Shown here piece by piece: positions 26,422 to 35,218 of a stretch of 54,390 nt of DNA. Under the pieces are notes generated by a model, which worked only from the letters and a program-made list of their open reading frames with translations, did not search any database and was not told the origin of the DNA. Every line of letters starts with the position of its first letter. Within the stretch, counting starts at the first letter, position 1. The stretch lies in the NCBI GenBank assembly GCA_965662645.1, contig CBFIII010000021.1, positions 1 through 54,390 of the forward strand, written 5' to 3'. The translations under genes were made by a program, and so were the position numbers. This DNA comes from UBA5342 sp965662645. GTDB taxonomy: Bacteria > Bacteroidota > Bacteroidia > Bacteroidales > UBA5342.

Positions 26422-27138
26422 TTAATCTCTTGTTATAATTGAGGTGGTGATGCGCTCTCTTATCGGTACTTTTCTTATTTCAAATTCTTCCATGAGTCCA
26501 TGATCATCATACGGAATGGATAGTTTTTCTAATCTGATTGCGTCATTTATTATTTCCAAAATGCCAATTCTGACTTTTGCTTTGTTGTAGCATCCAGCAG
26601 AACCCAAATTAACATAGCGACACTTTCCTGTATTATCATTTTCTTCATGCGTATGTCCATAGAATATTATTTCAGCATCTATTCCTTTAAATAAGGTGTC
26701 CAATTCTTTTACACTTGGATTTTTTATGCGTGAAGCAAACCAATCCTGTTGTTTATTCAAACCATAATGTTGAAAAGTTATTTTTCTATCTTTATCTATT
26801 GGGTAATCTATTGAGAATTTCCATTCCTTCATTTTCTCTTTATAAATATTGCCTACCTGAAGATTTATCCAGCTTCGGTGCTTTACTTCTTCTTCACTCA
26901 TCCACTGAGGTATGGGATTTGGTAATCCGTAAGCATACCAATAGTCATGATTGCCCATGACAAAATCCATTTCTTCAATAGAGAATGCATAATCTAAACA
27001 TTCTTTGGGGTAGGGACCTATTCCTATTAAATCACCAATATGAACTATCTTTTCACAGCCTTGGTTCCGAAATGTTTCAACTCCTTTTTTTAATGCTGGT
27101 AAATTGCCATGAATATCTTGGAATATGCCTAATTTCAT
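26422..27138 (-). CDS. Calcineurin-like metallophosphoesterase (YfcE/MJ0936-type)
   Basis: This 238-residue protein carries the full dinuclear-metal motif set: DIH (Asp8, His10), GDLIGIGP, GNHDYW and YGHTHEEN. No signal peptide is present, so it is cytosolic. The single-domain size fits small phosphodiesterases of the YfcE/MJ0936 group, which act on nucleotides or cyclic dinucleotide-like substrates in vitro; the physiological substrate is unknown. It is 94 bp downstream of the HAD-family lipoprotein gene on the same strand, so the two could be co-transcribed. Confidence 0.88.
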   Translation of the reverse strand: MKLGIFQDIHGNLPALKKGVETFRNQGCEKIVHIGDLIGIGPYPKECLDYAFSIEEMDFVMGNHDYWYAYGLPNPIPQWMSEEEVKHRSWINLQVGNIYKEKMKEWKFSIDYPIDKDRKITFQHYGLNKQQDWFASRIKNPSVKELDTLFKGIDAEIIFYGHTHEENDNTGKCRYVNLGSAGCYNKAKVRIGILEIINDAIRLEKLSIPYDDHGLMEEFEIRKVPIRERITTSIITRD

Positions 27139-27232
27139 TCTACTGTTTTTTGAATCCTAGATTGTGTATTTTATGCTATGAAATGTCAATATTAATCATT
27201 TGATAAGTCTTGTAGGGCTGACCTTTGCTTTA

Positions 27233-28231
27233 TTACCAAAGATCTTTAAAGTTGTCTTTCATACTTACTATCACACCACCAAAACTATTAATATCGTTTC
27301 TCCAGTTTGGAATGGTGCTTGAATAATAAGGAGGATAGATGTATTCGCGTGCATCATCATGATTTAACATGAAAGCCATCCCTTGATGTTTATTGGTAAT
27401 GGCATATTGGAGCATCTCAAAATCGCCAGTCGTATTTCCAAATGCAAAAACGGGCTGTACGCCAAGTTGAGAATAGATGTTGTCAGTTTTTCCGTTATGA
27501 TTATTTTTAGGTGTGAAAATGCCCTTTTTAATTCTGAATTTAGTAACGTTTCCATCGTAGTTTGGCTCTAAAATTTGACGTGTTCCAATGAGATGACTTC
27601 TTTCTTTTATAGACGTTTTTTCAGGTATGATACTCCATATTACACCTTGAACGGATCCAGAAACAATATAAACCTGATAGTGGTTGTTTTGTAGATAAGT
27701 GATGAGTTCAAGCATAGGTTTATAAAACATATCGCCCAGAATCATATCTTTATCACTGTTGATGGTTGTATTTAAATATTGAGTACAATAGTCCACATAA
27801 TCTTCGTGATCTTCTCCCTCAAAAGCTTTCCATACCATGGAATCAATGAAATTTTCTTCACGCGTCACCCATGAGGCATGTACCATAGAGTTGGCAGGGT
27901 TTTTATACAAGGCATTTGCCATCTGGTAAGTCTTGTTTTTTAGCAGAGTAGCATCTTTTTTTATAGCTTCATGTAACTTAGCGACAGCACAATACATCTC
28001 AAACCAAAGTGGTGATTCGCAGACTACTGTTCCGTCCATATCAAATACTGCAATACGCTCTTTAATAGGAATATCTAAGGTGTCGCGTTTTACGAAATTA
28101 GTGATCTCTGTCTTAATGAAGCCGTCTTTCCAAGAAGATAATGCATCTTTACTCTCATTTTTAACGGGTGTATTATTACACGATGTCAGGGTAATAATTG
28201 CTAGCCAGGTTATGATTATATTTCTATTCAT
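27233..28231 (-). CDS. HAD-superfamily phosphatase, lipoprotein
   Basis: The 332-residue protein has a lipoprotein signal with lipobox LTSC (Cys18) and a SerB-like HAD phosphatase fold. Motif I is VFDMDGTV (Asp64, Asp66), motif II the serine in YIVSGSVQG, and motif IV FGNTTGDFEMLQ. The large cap (about 75-190) contains PLWFEMYCA. It is probably anchored in the membrane facing the periplasm and hydrolyses a phosphomonoester; the substrate is unknown. Confidence 0.85.
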   Translation of the reverse strand: MNRNIIITWLAIITLTSCNNTPVKNESKDALSSWKDGFIKTEITNFVKRDTLDIPIKERIAVFDMDGTVVCESPLWFEMYCAVAKLHEAIKKDATLLKNKTYQMANALYKNPANSMVHASWVTREENFIDSMVWKAFEGEDHEDYVDYCTQYLNTTINSDKDMILGDMFYKPMLELITYLQNNHYQVYIVSGSVQGVIWSIIPEKTSIKERSHLIGTRQILEPNYDGNVTKFRIKKGIFTPKNNHNGKTDNIYSQLGVQPVFAFGNTTGDFEMLQYAITNKHQGMAFMLNHDDAREYIYPPYYSSTIPNWRNDINSFGGVIVSMKDNFKDLW

Positions 28232-28350
28232 TGGTTATATTTTTGATTTATTTTGAAGAATTTATTTCGTGTAAGTTGACGTGTTTAGCTTAAGATTTTC
28301 ATCGCTTGTATTCAAAATATGAAAAGCACTTTGATAAGTTATGTGACCAT

Positions 28351-28542
28351 TTATGGGCATGTCAATAAGGCAATTATTATGGTTTTATCCAATTGTAGTA
28401 ACTTAATTTTCAATACTATATTTTTTTCTAGATAATCTACGGTATTATTGTAATAAAGAAAGTCTTCTGGTTTGGAAACAAACCTTGCTTTTACCAGATT
28501 GTTGTGTATATAAACCATATGATTACCAGGTAATTCATTCAA
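28351..28542 (-). pseudogene. C-terminal remnant of a REP-associated (IS200-like, Y1) transposase
   Basis: The frame reads MVYIHNNLVKARFVSKPEDF followed by LYYNNTVDYL. This matches the conserved end of RAYT-type transposases (YIHNNPVKAGLV.KPEDY.YSS). Two conserved positions are altered (Pro to Leu, Gly to Arg), and the Tyr and HUH catalytic motifs are absent. The frame has no ATG at its start (a TTG at 28542) and stays open for at least 12 codons upstream without recognisable protein. It is a decayed fragment next to a copy of the dispersed hairpin repeat. Confidence 0.55.
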
Positions 28543-28597
28543 TGTTGATTGTGTGCTTCTGATAAGTTTTTGTTTTTTTAATTCTATATTGTGTGTT

Positions 28598-28676
28598 TTG
28601 TTGCCCGCTGTTTGTTACGAATAATAAAATATTTTCTAACTAGATACCCCGTTTGTTTTTAGTGGGGGAGTTTATT
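28598..28676. repeat. Dispersed hairpin repeat, degenerate copy C
   Basis: GTTGCCCGCTGTTTGTTACG, then CTAGATACCCCGTTTG and AGTGGGGGAG correspond to the right two-thirds of copies A and B. It lies between the transposase remnant and the stop of the first CotH gene. Confidence 0.5.
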
Positions 28677-28698
28677 TTAAGTTTTCAAAGGAAGAATG

Positions 28699-31600
28699 TT
28701 ATTCCCATATTATCTTTTGGGTATAGCTGGTCTTATTGTCTATTAAAACATTAAGAATATAAATACCACTTGATAAGGTGGGTAAGTTTATTGAAATAAT
28801 TTTATGGTTGGATAAGGAACTATAGTTTTTAGAATATACATTCTGACCTGCTAGGTTACTGATTGATAATTTTACAGATTCAGTATTGGAAACCGAGATG
28901 TTAAATGTGCCATCCGTTATAGGATTAGGATAAACATTAAAAATTTGATCAATAGATGTGTAAATGCTAGTGTTGGTGTTGTTTGAAGTGCCAGGTGTCG
29001 ATGGATTTTCTAGATTAGTATCCCAATTGCTCGCATCATTATTATCAAGATTGTAATTGATGAGTTGTAATGATGCGCCTGATCCATCAGCTAATGGATT
29101 CCAAGGATTAGAATCCGTATAATTTACCTGATCTTCAATATTACCCTTGTTGTTTATAAGTAATATATGATCGTCTTTGTTGCTGAGTTTAAAACCAAAA
29201 GGGGCATCACCAAAGTTACCTCTAACATTTGTGATATCGGGATATTTACTTTTAAATTGCTGTAAGTCGCGACAAATAATATAAAAACCTTTAGCATTAA
29301 TAGTTGTTTCACTTGCTATCTCAAAAAGATTATCGGCTCCAGAATCTTTGATTTGCCATAGCCCGATGTCAATAGAAGTGGGATTTGGGTTGTATATTTC
29401 AATCCATTCATCTTCTTCATTATCTTTAGGATGATACATTATTTCATTAATAACAAGTGGTATATAAATATTAGTGTCTGTAGAGGAAGCCGTTGAGAAA
29501 ATAGCTGTGAGTGTTGTTGCCTTAGTTAAAGTAATGTCTGTTTTAGCATCGGTAGTATTGGTCTCTTTCCAGCCCGTAAAGACATAGCCAGGAGCAGGAG
29601 TAGCTTGCAAATGGACGGGTATATCTTGCATATAAACGCCTGTAAATTCTGCATTTATTAAAAGGCTATTAAGTTTTAGGCTGCCTTTACCTTCTATTTT
29701 AAGAGTAATATGAACGGTATCCGTCAATGAGAAATAGTTCTTCATTTGACTATAAAGAACAGCGGGGCGTTTTTGCATAAATTCCTTTATGTTTGTATTG
29801 TTAACATCCCATTGAGATGCTTTAGAAGGATTCCATCGTTCAAATTCTAAGGCTATATCTGGTTCTATGATAGCTGCCAAAGAATCGTATTTTTGAATGA
29901 TATTACTTGGTTGAAATTGGGTATTAAGATGATCACAAATGCGATTGATTAAAGCATGTTGAAATGTGGTATTTTTAATCAACTTTTGAGGAATTAGATT
30001 TGACCATTTTTCGGCACTAGTGTAAGCATATTCTGAAAATCCATTCCAATCTACAAGTTCAAAAGAACGATCGGTATCCCAAATGGTCCATTGCCATTTT
30101 TGGTTTGTAGGCTTTATGGCAAAAGCTCCCCAAGTCCAAGAGCGAAATTGCGTACAATGCACAAATGATAGTAAGTTGAGTAGCGAGTTGATATTCATTT
30201 GATAAGAAACTTTTTCATAGGTGGATGCAAGAGTGAAGTCGGCCGTCTCAAACAGGTTCCAGAGACTATCCCAATCATCCATACTGCCATATTTGAGGTC
30301 AGTACCTGTCTTTTGGAATCTAATAAGGTCAAAACTATCATGCCCTAATTGTGTTTTAATAAAATCTTCGTTAATGCTTTCTCTTATATTATAGATTCCC
30401 CAGTAGTCATTATTTAGAAAAAGAGAAGTGAAGTTGCTGTTTGTTGCTATCTCGCCCATATCTTTCCAAGCTTCTACTGATATAGGATCTCGAAGCAAGG
30501 TGCCATTACTTGTGGTGATGTCATCGTCGTAACTACTACGCAATACTAAGTAAGTAAAGTCATCATCGTTTCCTGCAAAAGGAGAATTCTTTAATTTTTT
30601 GTAGCCATAACCATTTCTAAAAAACAAACGGAATGATTTCTTTGCCATAGAAACGGAATTACCACCTTGAATACGAATGCCAGCATTAGCACTCCATTTA
30701 TAACTAGGGTTATAATAAGCTAATGATACGGGGCGTTCCCATTCCACACCCGATTTGTTATAGTTAGTATAGATGCCACTAGTTCCTGTAAGGTCATTGG
30801 TGTCCATACTTAACATTAGAGAAGGTAAAGTATATTTGTCTGCTTCATGAAAAAGACGATCAGAAGAATAATTTGATAACAGATCATTAGAAACTCCTAT
30901 CGCCCGTATTGTTGTGGTGGGTGATACGCTAATAGGTGTCGTATATTCTTTTCCATTTATAGGATTGCTTCCATCTTCTGAATACAATATTTTATCACTA
31001 TTCCCTTTCAGAGATAGAGAAGCTGTTGCTGATGCACCGCCATCAAAAGAGAAAATGATAGGTTGAAAAATAGATGTGGCTTGACTATTCCCATTCTCGG
31101 CAAGAGGTGTTGGGGTATCAAAATAAACCCATTGTTTATTTTCTAGTGAGCGACCATAACTACAATTGTTTGGCATGACAGAGAAGTGAACCGAATCAAT
31201 AATAACACTGAGTGGTGACATTATGGAGAAAAATTCACCATCATCTGAGAGCTTAAATGGCAAATGATTAGATGCTGTGAGGTTTTCGTCATCGGCCCAA
31301 AATAGAACTGTACTATTAGCATTGACTACAAGATCTTCACTGATTTTATATTTTGATAAATCATTTTCATCATCACTGAGATAATATCCCTTTAAGTTGA
31401 TTGCTTCATTTGTTGTATTGAGTATTTCGATCCAATCTTCATAATCCTCATTTTCATCTTTGACGAAATTTAAATTTGAATTTGAAATCTCGTTGATCAG
31501 TAAGGGGGAGTTATTATATGCCGCAAAGCCAAGGTCGCGACGTGTGCCATCTACATCCTGATCTGTGGTATCAGTAGTGTAGTCCGTCCCATCATTATCA

Positions 31601-32640
31601 GCATCAGGATTAGCTTTATCTAAAGCCATGGCATTTTTTGTGAGAAAAAAGTTTTCGTTATCTGCATCTGTAAATCCAGCGTCACCTAAATAATTTGTTG
31701 TGCCTGTAAGTGTATCATTAGATAGGCAGTAGTTATAGGTAATGATAGAACCAGGATAGCTTTTGTCTATTCCAGTTACACAATCTGAGATGATGCAATT
31801 ATTAATAATGGCTGTTCCTATTGAGGTAGTTTGATTATCATAATGATAAGCTTTTATGCCATAATCGTTGTGATACAATGTGCTATAGCTAAGGATAAGG
31901 GTTGAATTGGTGTGACTTTGTATCCCGGATTTGCAATTTGCTATAATATTATGCTTCGCAAATGCAGTAGAGCTTTCGCCTACACTAATCCCCGTTTCAC
32001 AGTTAATAAATTTATTGTAATCTATGCTAACATTATCACTACCAGTACCTATGTCTATTGCATCATCAGGAAAGTTACGTATGGTATTATGACTAATGAT
32101 CACATTGTGTACTGCATCCAGATCGATAGCATCTATTCTACTACTTGTTGTGTCGCCCCATAATGTGTTGTAAGTAATACGTATTACGTTTGTAGCATGA
32201 CCTCCAATAGCATCGTCACCAATAGCTCCCGTTGTGTTTGTAATTTTACAATGGTCAATGATTAAAGAATCACCTGTGCATGATACAAAGCGTTTGGAAT
32301 CAGAAGAGAGTACATATTTAGCCTTGAATGTCCCTCTGTTTTGAATGTAGTTCCAATATTTACCATTTACTTGAGATCCTATGGTGATTGGATGTTTTTT
32401 TGTCCCCGACATAATTAAACGACCATTGACAATAATTGTTTTTCCTTCTGCTATTAACAGTTTTGCTCCAGACTCTATTTCTAGGGTGATGCCATCATTA
32501 ATAGTCAGCGATTCATTAATTAGATATGGCGAATCATCGCGAGTAAGCTGTTGTGATTGGCTTATTGTACCAGTAATAATAGTCTCTGCTTTAGAAATAC
32601 TTAAGCTTATTAATAAAAAGAGTATGATATATTTTCTCAT
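28699..32640 (-). CDS. T9SS-secreted CotH-kinase protein with beta-helix and lamin-tail domains
   Basis: The 1313-residue protein has a signal peptide (1-18) and a right-handed beta-helix of NosD/pectate-lyase type (about 60-330). A lamin-tail domain follows (about 380-500, EDWIEILNTTNEAINLKGYY), then a chitobiase-like C-terminal domain (about 525-590). A CotH kinase domain (about 610-960) contains WGIYNIRESIN and WTIWDTDRSF. Next come a bacterial repeat domain (about 1010-1085, FTGWKETN), a second lamin-tail domain (about 1095-1220, DEWIEIYNPNPTSIDIG) and a T9SS sorting domain (about 1235-1313, YPNPITDGTFNI). CotH of Bacillus is an atypical kinase acting on secreted spore-coat proteins, so extracellular phosphorylation is possible. 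It is followed 38 bp upstream by a second CotH gene. Confidence 0.85.
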   Translation of the reverse strand: MRKYIILFLLISLSISKAETIITGTISQSQQLTRDDSPYLINESLTINDGITLEIESGAKLLIAEGKTIIVNGRLIMSGTKKHPITIGSQVNGKYWNYIQNRGTFKAKYVLSSDSKRFVSCTGDSLIIDHCKITNTTGAIGDDAIGGHATNVIRITYNTLWGDTTSSRIDAIDLDAVHNVIISHNTIRNFPDDAIDIGTGSDNVSIDYNKFINCETGISVGESSTAFAKHNIIANCKSGIQSHTNSTLILSYSTLYHNDYGIKAYHYDNQTTSIGTAIINNCIISDCVTGIDKSYPGSIITYNYCLSNDTLTGTTNYLGDAGFTDADNENFFLTKNAMALDKANPDADNDGTDYTTDTTDQDVDGTRRDLGFAAYNNSPLLINEISNSNLNFVKDENEDYEDWIEILNTTNEAINLKGYYLSDDENDLSKYKISEDLVVNANSTVLFWADDENLTASNHLPFKLSDDGEFFSIMSPLSVIIDSVHFSVMPNNCSYGRSLENKQWVYFDTPTPLAENGNSQATSIFQPIIFSFDGGASATASLSLKGNSDKILYSEDGSNPINGKEYTTPISVSPTTTIRAIGVSNDLLSNYSSDRLFHEADKYTLPSLMLSMDTNDLTGTSGIYTNYNKSGVEWERPVSLAYYNPSYKWSANAGIRIQGGNSVSMAKKSFRLFFRNGYGYKKLKNSPFAGNDDDFTYLVLRSSYDDDITTSNGTLLRDPISVEAWKDMGEIATNSNFTSLFLNNDYWGIYNIRESINEDFIKTQLGHDSFDLIRFQKTGTDLKYGSMDDWDSLWNLFETADFTLASTYEKVSYQMNINSLLNLLSFVHCTQFRSWTWGAFAIKPTNQKWQWTIWDTDRSFELVDWNGFSEYAYTSAEKWSNLIPQKLIKNTTFQHALINRICDHLNTQFQPSNIIQKYDSLAAIIEPDIALEFERWNPSKASQWDVNNTNIKEFMQKRPAVLYSQMKNYFSLTDTVHITLKIEGKGSLKLNSLLINAEFTGVYMQDIPVHLQATPAPGYVFTGWKETNTTDAKTDITLTKATTLTAIFSTASSTDTNIYIPLVINEIMYHPKDNEEDEWIEIYNPNPTSIDIGLWQIKDSGADNLFEIASETTINAKGFYIICRDLQQFKSKYPDITNVRGNFGDAPFGFKLSNKDDHILLINNKGNIEDQVNYTDSNPWNPLADGSGASLQLINYNLDNNDASNWDTNLENPSTPGTSNNTNTSIYTSIDQIFNVYPNPITDGTFNISVSNTESVKLSISNLAGQNVYSKNYSSLSNHKIISINLPTLSSGIYILNVLIDNKTSYTQKIIWE

Positions 32641-32678
32641 GGTGTTTAGCGTTCTAGTGTAGAATGATGAATTTTTAT

Positions 32679-35180
32679 TTAATGAATGATAATCTTTTCA
32701 TTATATGTTTTAGCTTTAGTTTTTAATGACACGATATATATACCGTTTGTCATATCGCTTAATGAAATTACCATATTATTTTCAATATGATTCGACAAGT
32801 CTAAGTTCTTTATGGTTAATCCTTTAGTATTAAATATCTTGAGATGTTTGAGTTGTCTATTGTCATGTTCAATAAAAAGAGTCTTTGCATAACAGTATAT
32901 CTTTATTTCAGAAGGGATTCTCTTATTGTCTTGAGTTGTAGTATCTTTAAAAACTGCTGTGATAGTCGTGTCCTGATCTAAAGATAAATTGAAAGTTGGT
33001 TTTGATTCGTTAATACCTTCCCAATGGTCAAAGATATAACAGCTAGTAGATTTTACATTGATTTTATAGTCGTAATCGGGAAAGTAAATGCCATTAAAAT
33101 TATTTTCGTTAATAATATTACTATCTATTTTTATAATTCCAGCTTCTGCAGGTTCTATGTTTATAGTTAAATTAACAGGAGTTTTTAGTCCAAATTGCGT
33201 TTGTAAATGTTGACGTACATTATCTGGACGCTGAGAAAAATAATCTTTTATTCCAGAAATGGAATTATTCCATGAATCGATATTGCAGTAGCTTTCTGTC
33301 CATCTATTGAAATGAAAAGCCATATCATCTCTATAAATATTAGCAATAGAATCGGTAAGCTTATGTGTGTTTTTGGGAGAAAAATTCGTATTCAGCAAAT
33401 AAGTAAATTGCTTAATAAATGCTTCTTTAATTGAATCATTTTCTAAAAAATTACGAATTAAAATATTATTTTGTCCAGATCCTCCAGCACGTTCTTCTAA
33501 ACCAAGAGACCAAGCTAATGTGTTCCATTCTGGTTTGCCATAGTTTTTATAATTAAGTCCAATACCATGATCGGTGTCCCAATAGATCCATCTCCAAGGG
33601 GTGTTATCTGAAGACCACATTTTTGTGTTATTCAATAACCAGTCATAATTACCAACAAACACCTCAGTTATCCAATAATCTAGATAATTTATTAAGTTAT
33701 ACTTATGGAGCATTGAATCCAAGTTATTATTATCACTAAGGTCTAAGCTGTCAATTGCTTCTTGATCAGTATTATAACGGTCGAAATTGCCTTCTATCGC
33801 ACATTTGTTACTTGGATATCCAAAACAACGTTCTAATAAATCAAAACACTTTTCATCAGAATGGGTCTCTATATAGTATTTATCTATTCGTTCGCGTAGA
33901 TTATAAATACCATAATATTCCCCATTAAGATAAACATTGACAGGTTTAATTTCAGATATGGAAGCGTCACGATTGCTTTGTTGTGCTAAGCGTTGAATAA
34001 TATGATCACGCATGTGGCTGTTTTCCCTCATTGTTTGCACATTATCATTACCTGCATTACGAAGTATGAGGCGCTTAAATTTATGAGGCGCAAGATCGTC
34101 GAAGAAAGGATATTCAAACCAATCATCTCCATAACTGCCTCTGGCATAAAGTCGTATTGAGTATTGTTCTATCAATTTTGGAGAATGAAGTTTAATGCCT
34201 GCATTAGCAGAGAATACAGATTCTCCTTTTTCGAAGTATTCAAATTGTGCTGGTATTTCAAGATCTGATGTCGTATTGGTCAATATTCCATTTGAACCCG
34301 TGAAGTTCTTTTGTTCTGATATTAAAGAAATGACATTGTTACTGTAATTATTATCTGTAAATATAAATGATAAAGTCAATGTGGGGCTTTCTAAGGCTCC
34401 TTCTTTGAATGATTTTGCTCTAATAATTGTTGTGGTGTCAAAATTTAATGGAACGGTGTAATCTAAACTATTGATTGTTGGTGTAGAGCAATCTAAAGTG
34501 TATTTGATAATTGCATCTTTAATGTCTGTGTATAATGTTAGCTGTTGAGTATTGGTGAATAGTCCTCCTTCAATATTAGATGAGACTTTAGGTAATATCT
34601 CTACAAGGTTTGATATGTTATTTGTATCTAATGGACTTGGAGTGACGAAGATATTTAAAATATCACCACCGTCAGGGTATCTACCATAAGAGATATTTGA
34701 TACTTGTTGGTCAAATTCTAAATTATCAATAATGTCTAAATTTAAATTACTCATGGATAGAACCTCACCATCTGATGATAATTTAAAGTTTGTATGGTTT
34801 TTGCCTTCGCAAGGTTCTTTGTCAGCCCAAAATAAAAAATATTGATGAGCAGGAAGCCACGTGATGGTATCTGGGAGGAATTGCCATTTGTCTAATTCCT
34901 TTAAGTTATCTGAGAAGTAAAGACTGTCGAGTAAAATAGGTTCATCACCATAATTATAGATCTCGAACCAGTCATCTTGGTCGCCAGCTTTATCTTCTAT
35001 TCCTGTAGAATTTGAAGCTAATATCTCATTAATTCTTAAGGTGTAATTTTTTTCCGCAAGGGTTTCTATAATATAGTTTTGATTAGATTTTAATCTGACT
35101 TCATCCCAACTTATCGTATCACTTATTTGAGCTTGAGAAGTAATACTGTATATTAATAATAATGCAATTAGATGTTTCAT
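32679..35180 (-). CDS. T9SS-secreted CotH-kinase protein, second tandem copy
   Basis: This 833-residue relative of the neighbouring protein lacks the beta-helix. Domains: signal peptide (1-17), lamin-tail domain (about 45-190, DDWFEIYNYGDEPILLDSLY), chitobiase-like domain (about 200-270), CotH kinase (about 290-645, YGIYNLRERID, WIYWDTDHG), repeat domain (about 655-750, FDHWEGINES) and a C-terminal sorting region (about 765-833). The sorting region is weaker than usual: it has the end pattern GIYIVSLKTKAKTYNEKIII but no clear PNP box. The two CotH genes are only 38 bp apart on the same strand and are probably one transcript, upstream of nothing else. Only 38 bp separate this gene from the S9 peptidase stop. 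Confidence 0.83.
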   Translation of the reverse strand: MKHLIALLLIYSITSQAQISDTISWDEVRLKSNQNYIIETLAEKNYTLRINEILASNSTGIEDKAGDQDDWFEIYNYGDEPILLDSLYFSDNLKELDKWQFLPDTITWLPAHQYFLFWADKEPCEGKNHTNFKLSSDGEVLSMSNLNLDIIDNLEFDQQVSNISYGRYPDGGDILNIFVTPSPLDTNNISNLVEILPKVSSNIEGGLFTNTQQLTLYTDIKDAIIKYTLDCSTPTINSLDYTVPLNFDTTTIIRAKSFKEGALESPTLTLSFIFTDNNYSNNVISLISEQKNFTGSNGILTNTTSDLEIPAQFEYFEKGESVFSANAGIKLHSPKLIEQYSIRLYARGSYGDDWFEYPFFDDLAPHKFKRLILRNAGNDNVQTMRENSHMRDHIIQRLAQQSNRDASISEIKPVNVYLNGEYYGIYNLRERIDKYYIETHSDEKCFDLLERCFGYPSNKCAIEGNFDRYNTDQEAIDSLDLSDNNNLDSMLHKYNLINYLDYWITEVFVGNYDWLLNNTKMWSSDNTPWRWIYWDTDHGIGLNYKNYGKPEWNTLAWSLGLEERAGGSGQNNILIRNFLENDSIKEAFIKQFTYLLNTNFSPKNTHKLTDSIANIYRDDMAFHFNRWTESYCNIDSWNNSISGIKDYFSQRPDNVRQHLQTQFGLKTPVNLTINIEPAEAGIIKIDSNIINENNFNGIYFPDYDYKINVKSTSCYIFDHWEGINESKPTFNLSLDQDTTITAVFKDTTTQDNKRIPSEIKIYCYAKTLFIEHDNRQLKHLKIFNTKGLTIKNLDLSNHIENNMVISLSDMTNGIYIVSLKTKAKTYNEKIIIH

Positions 35181-35218
35181 TTAATGTAATAATTCGTTAA
35201 CTTTAAATTCTTCATCTT

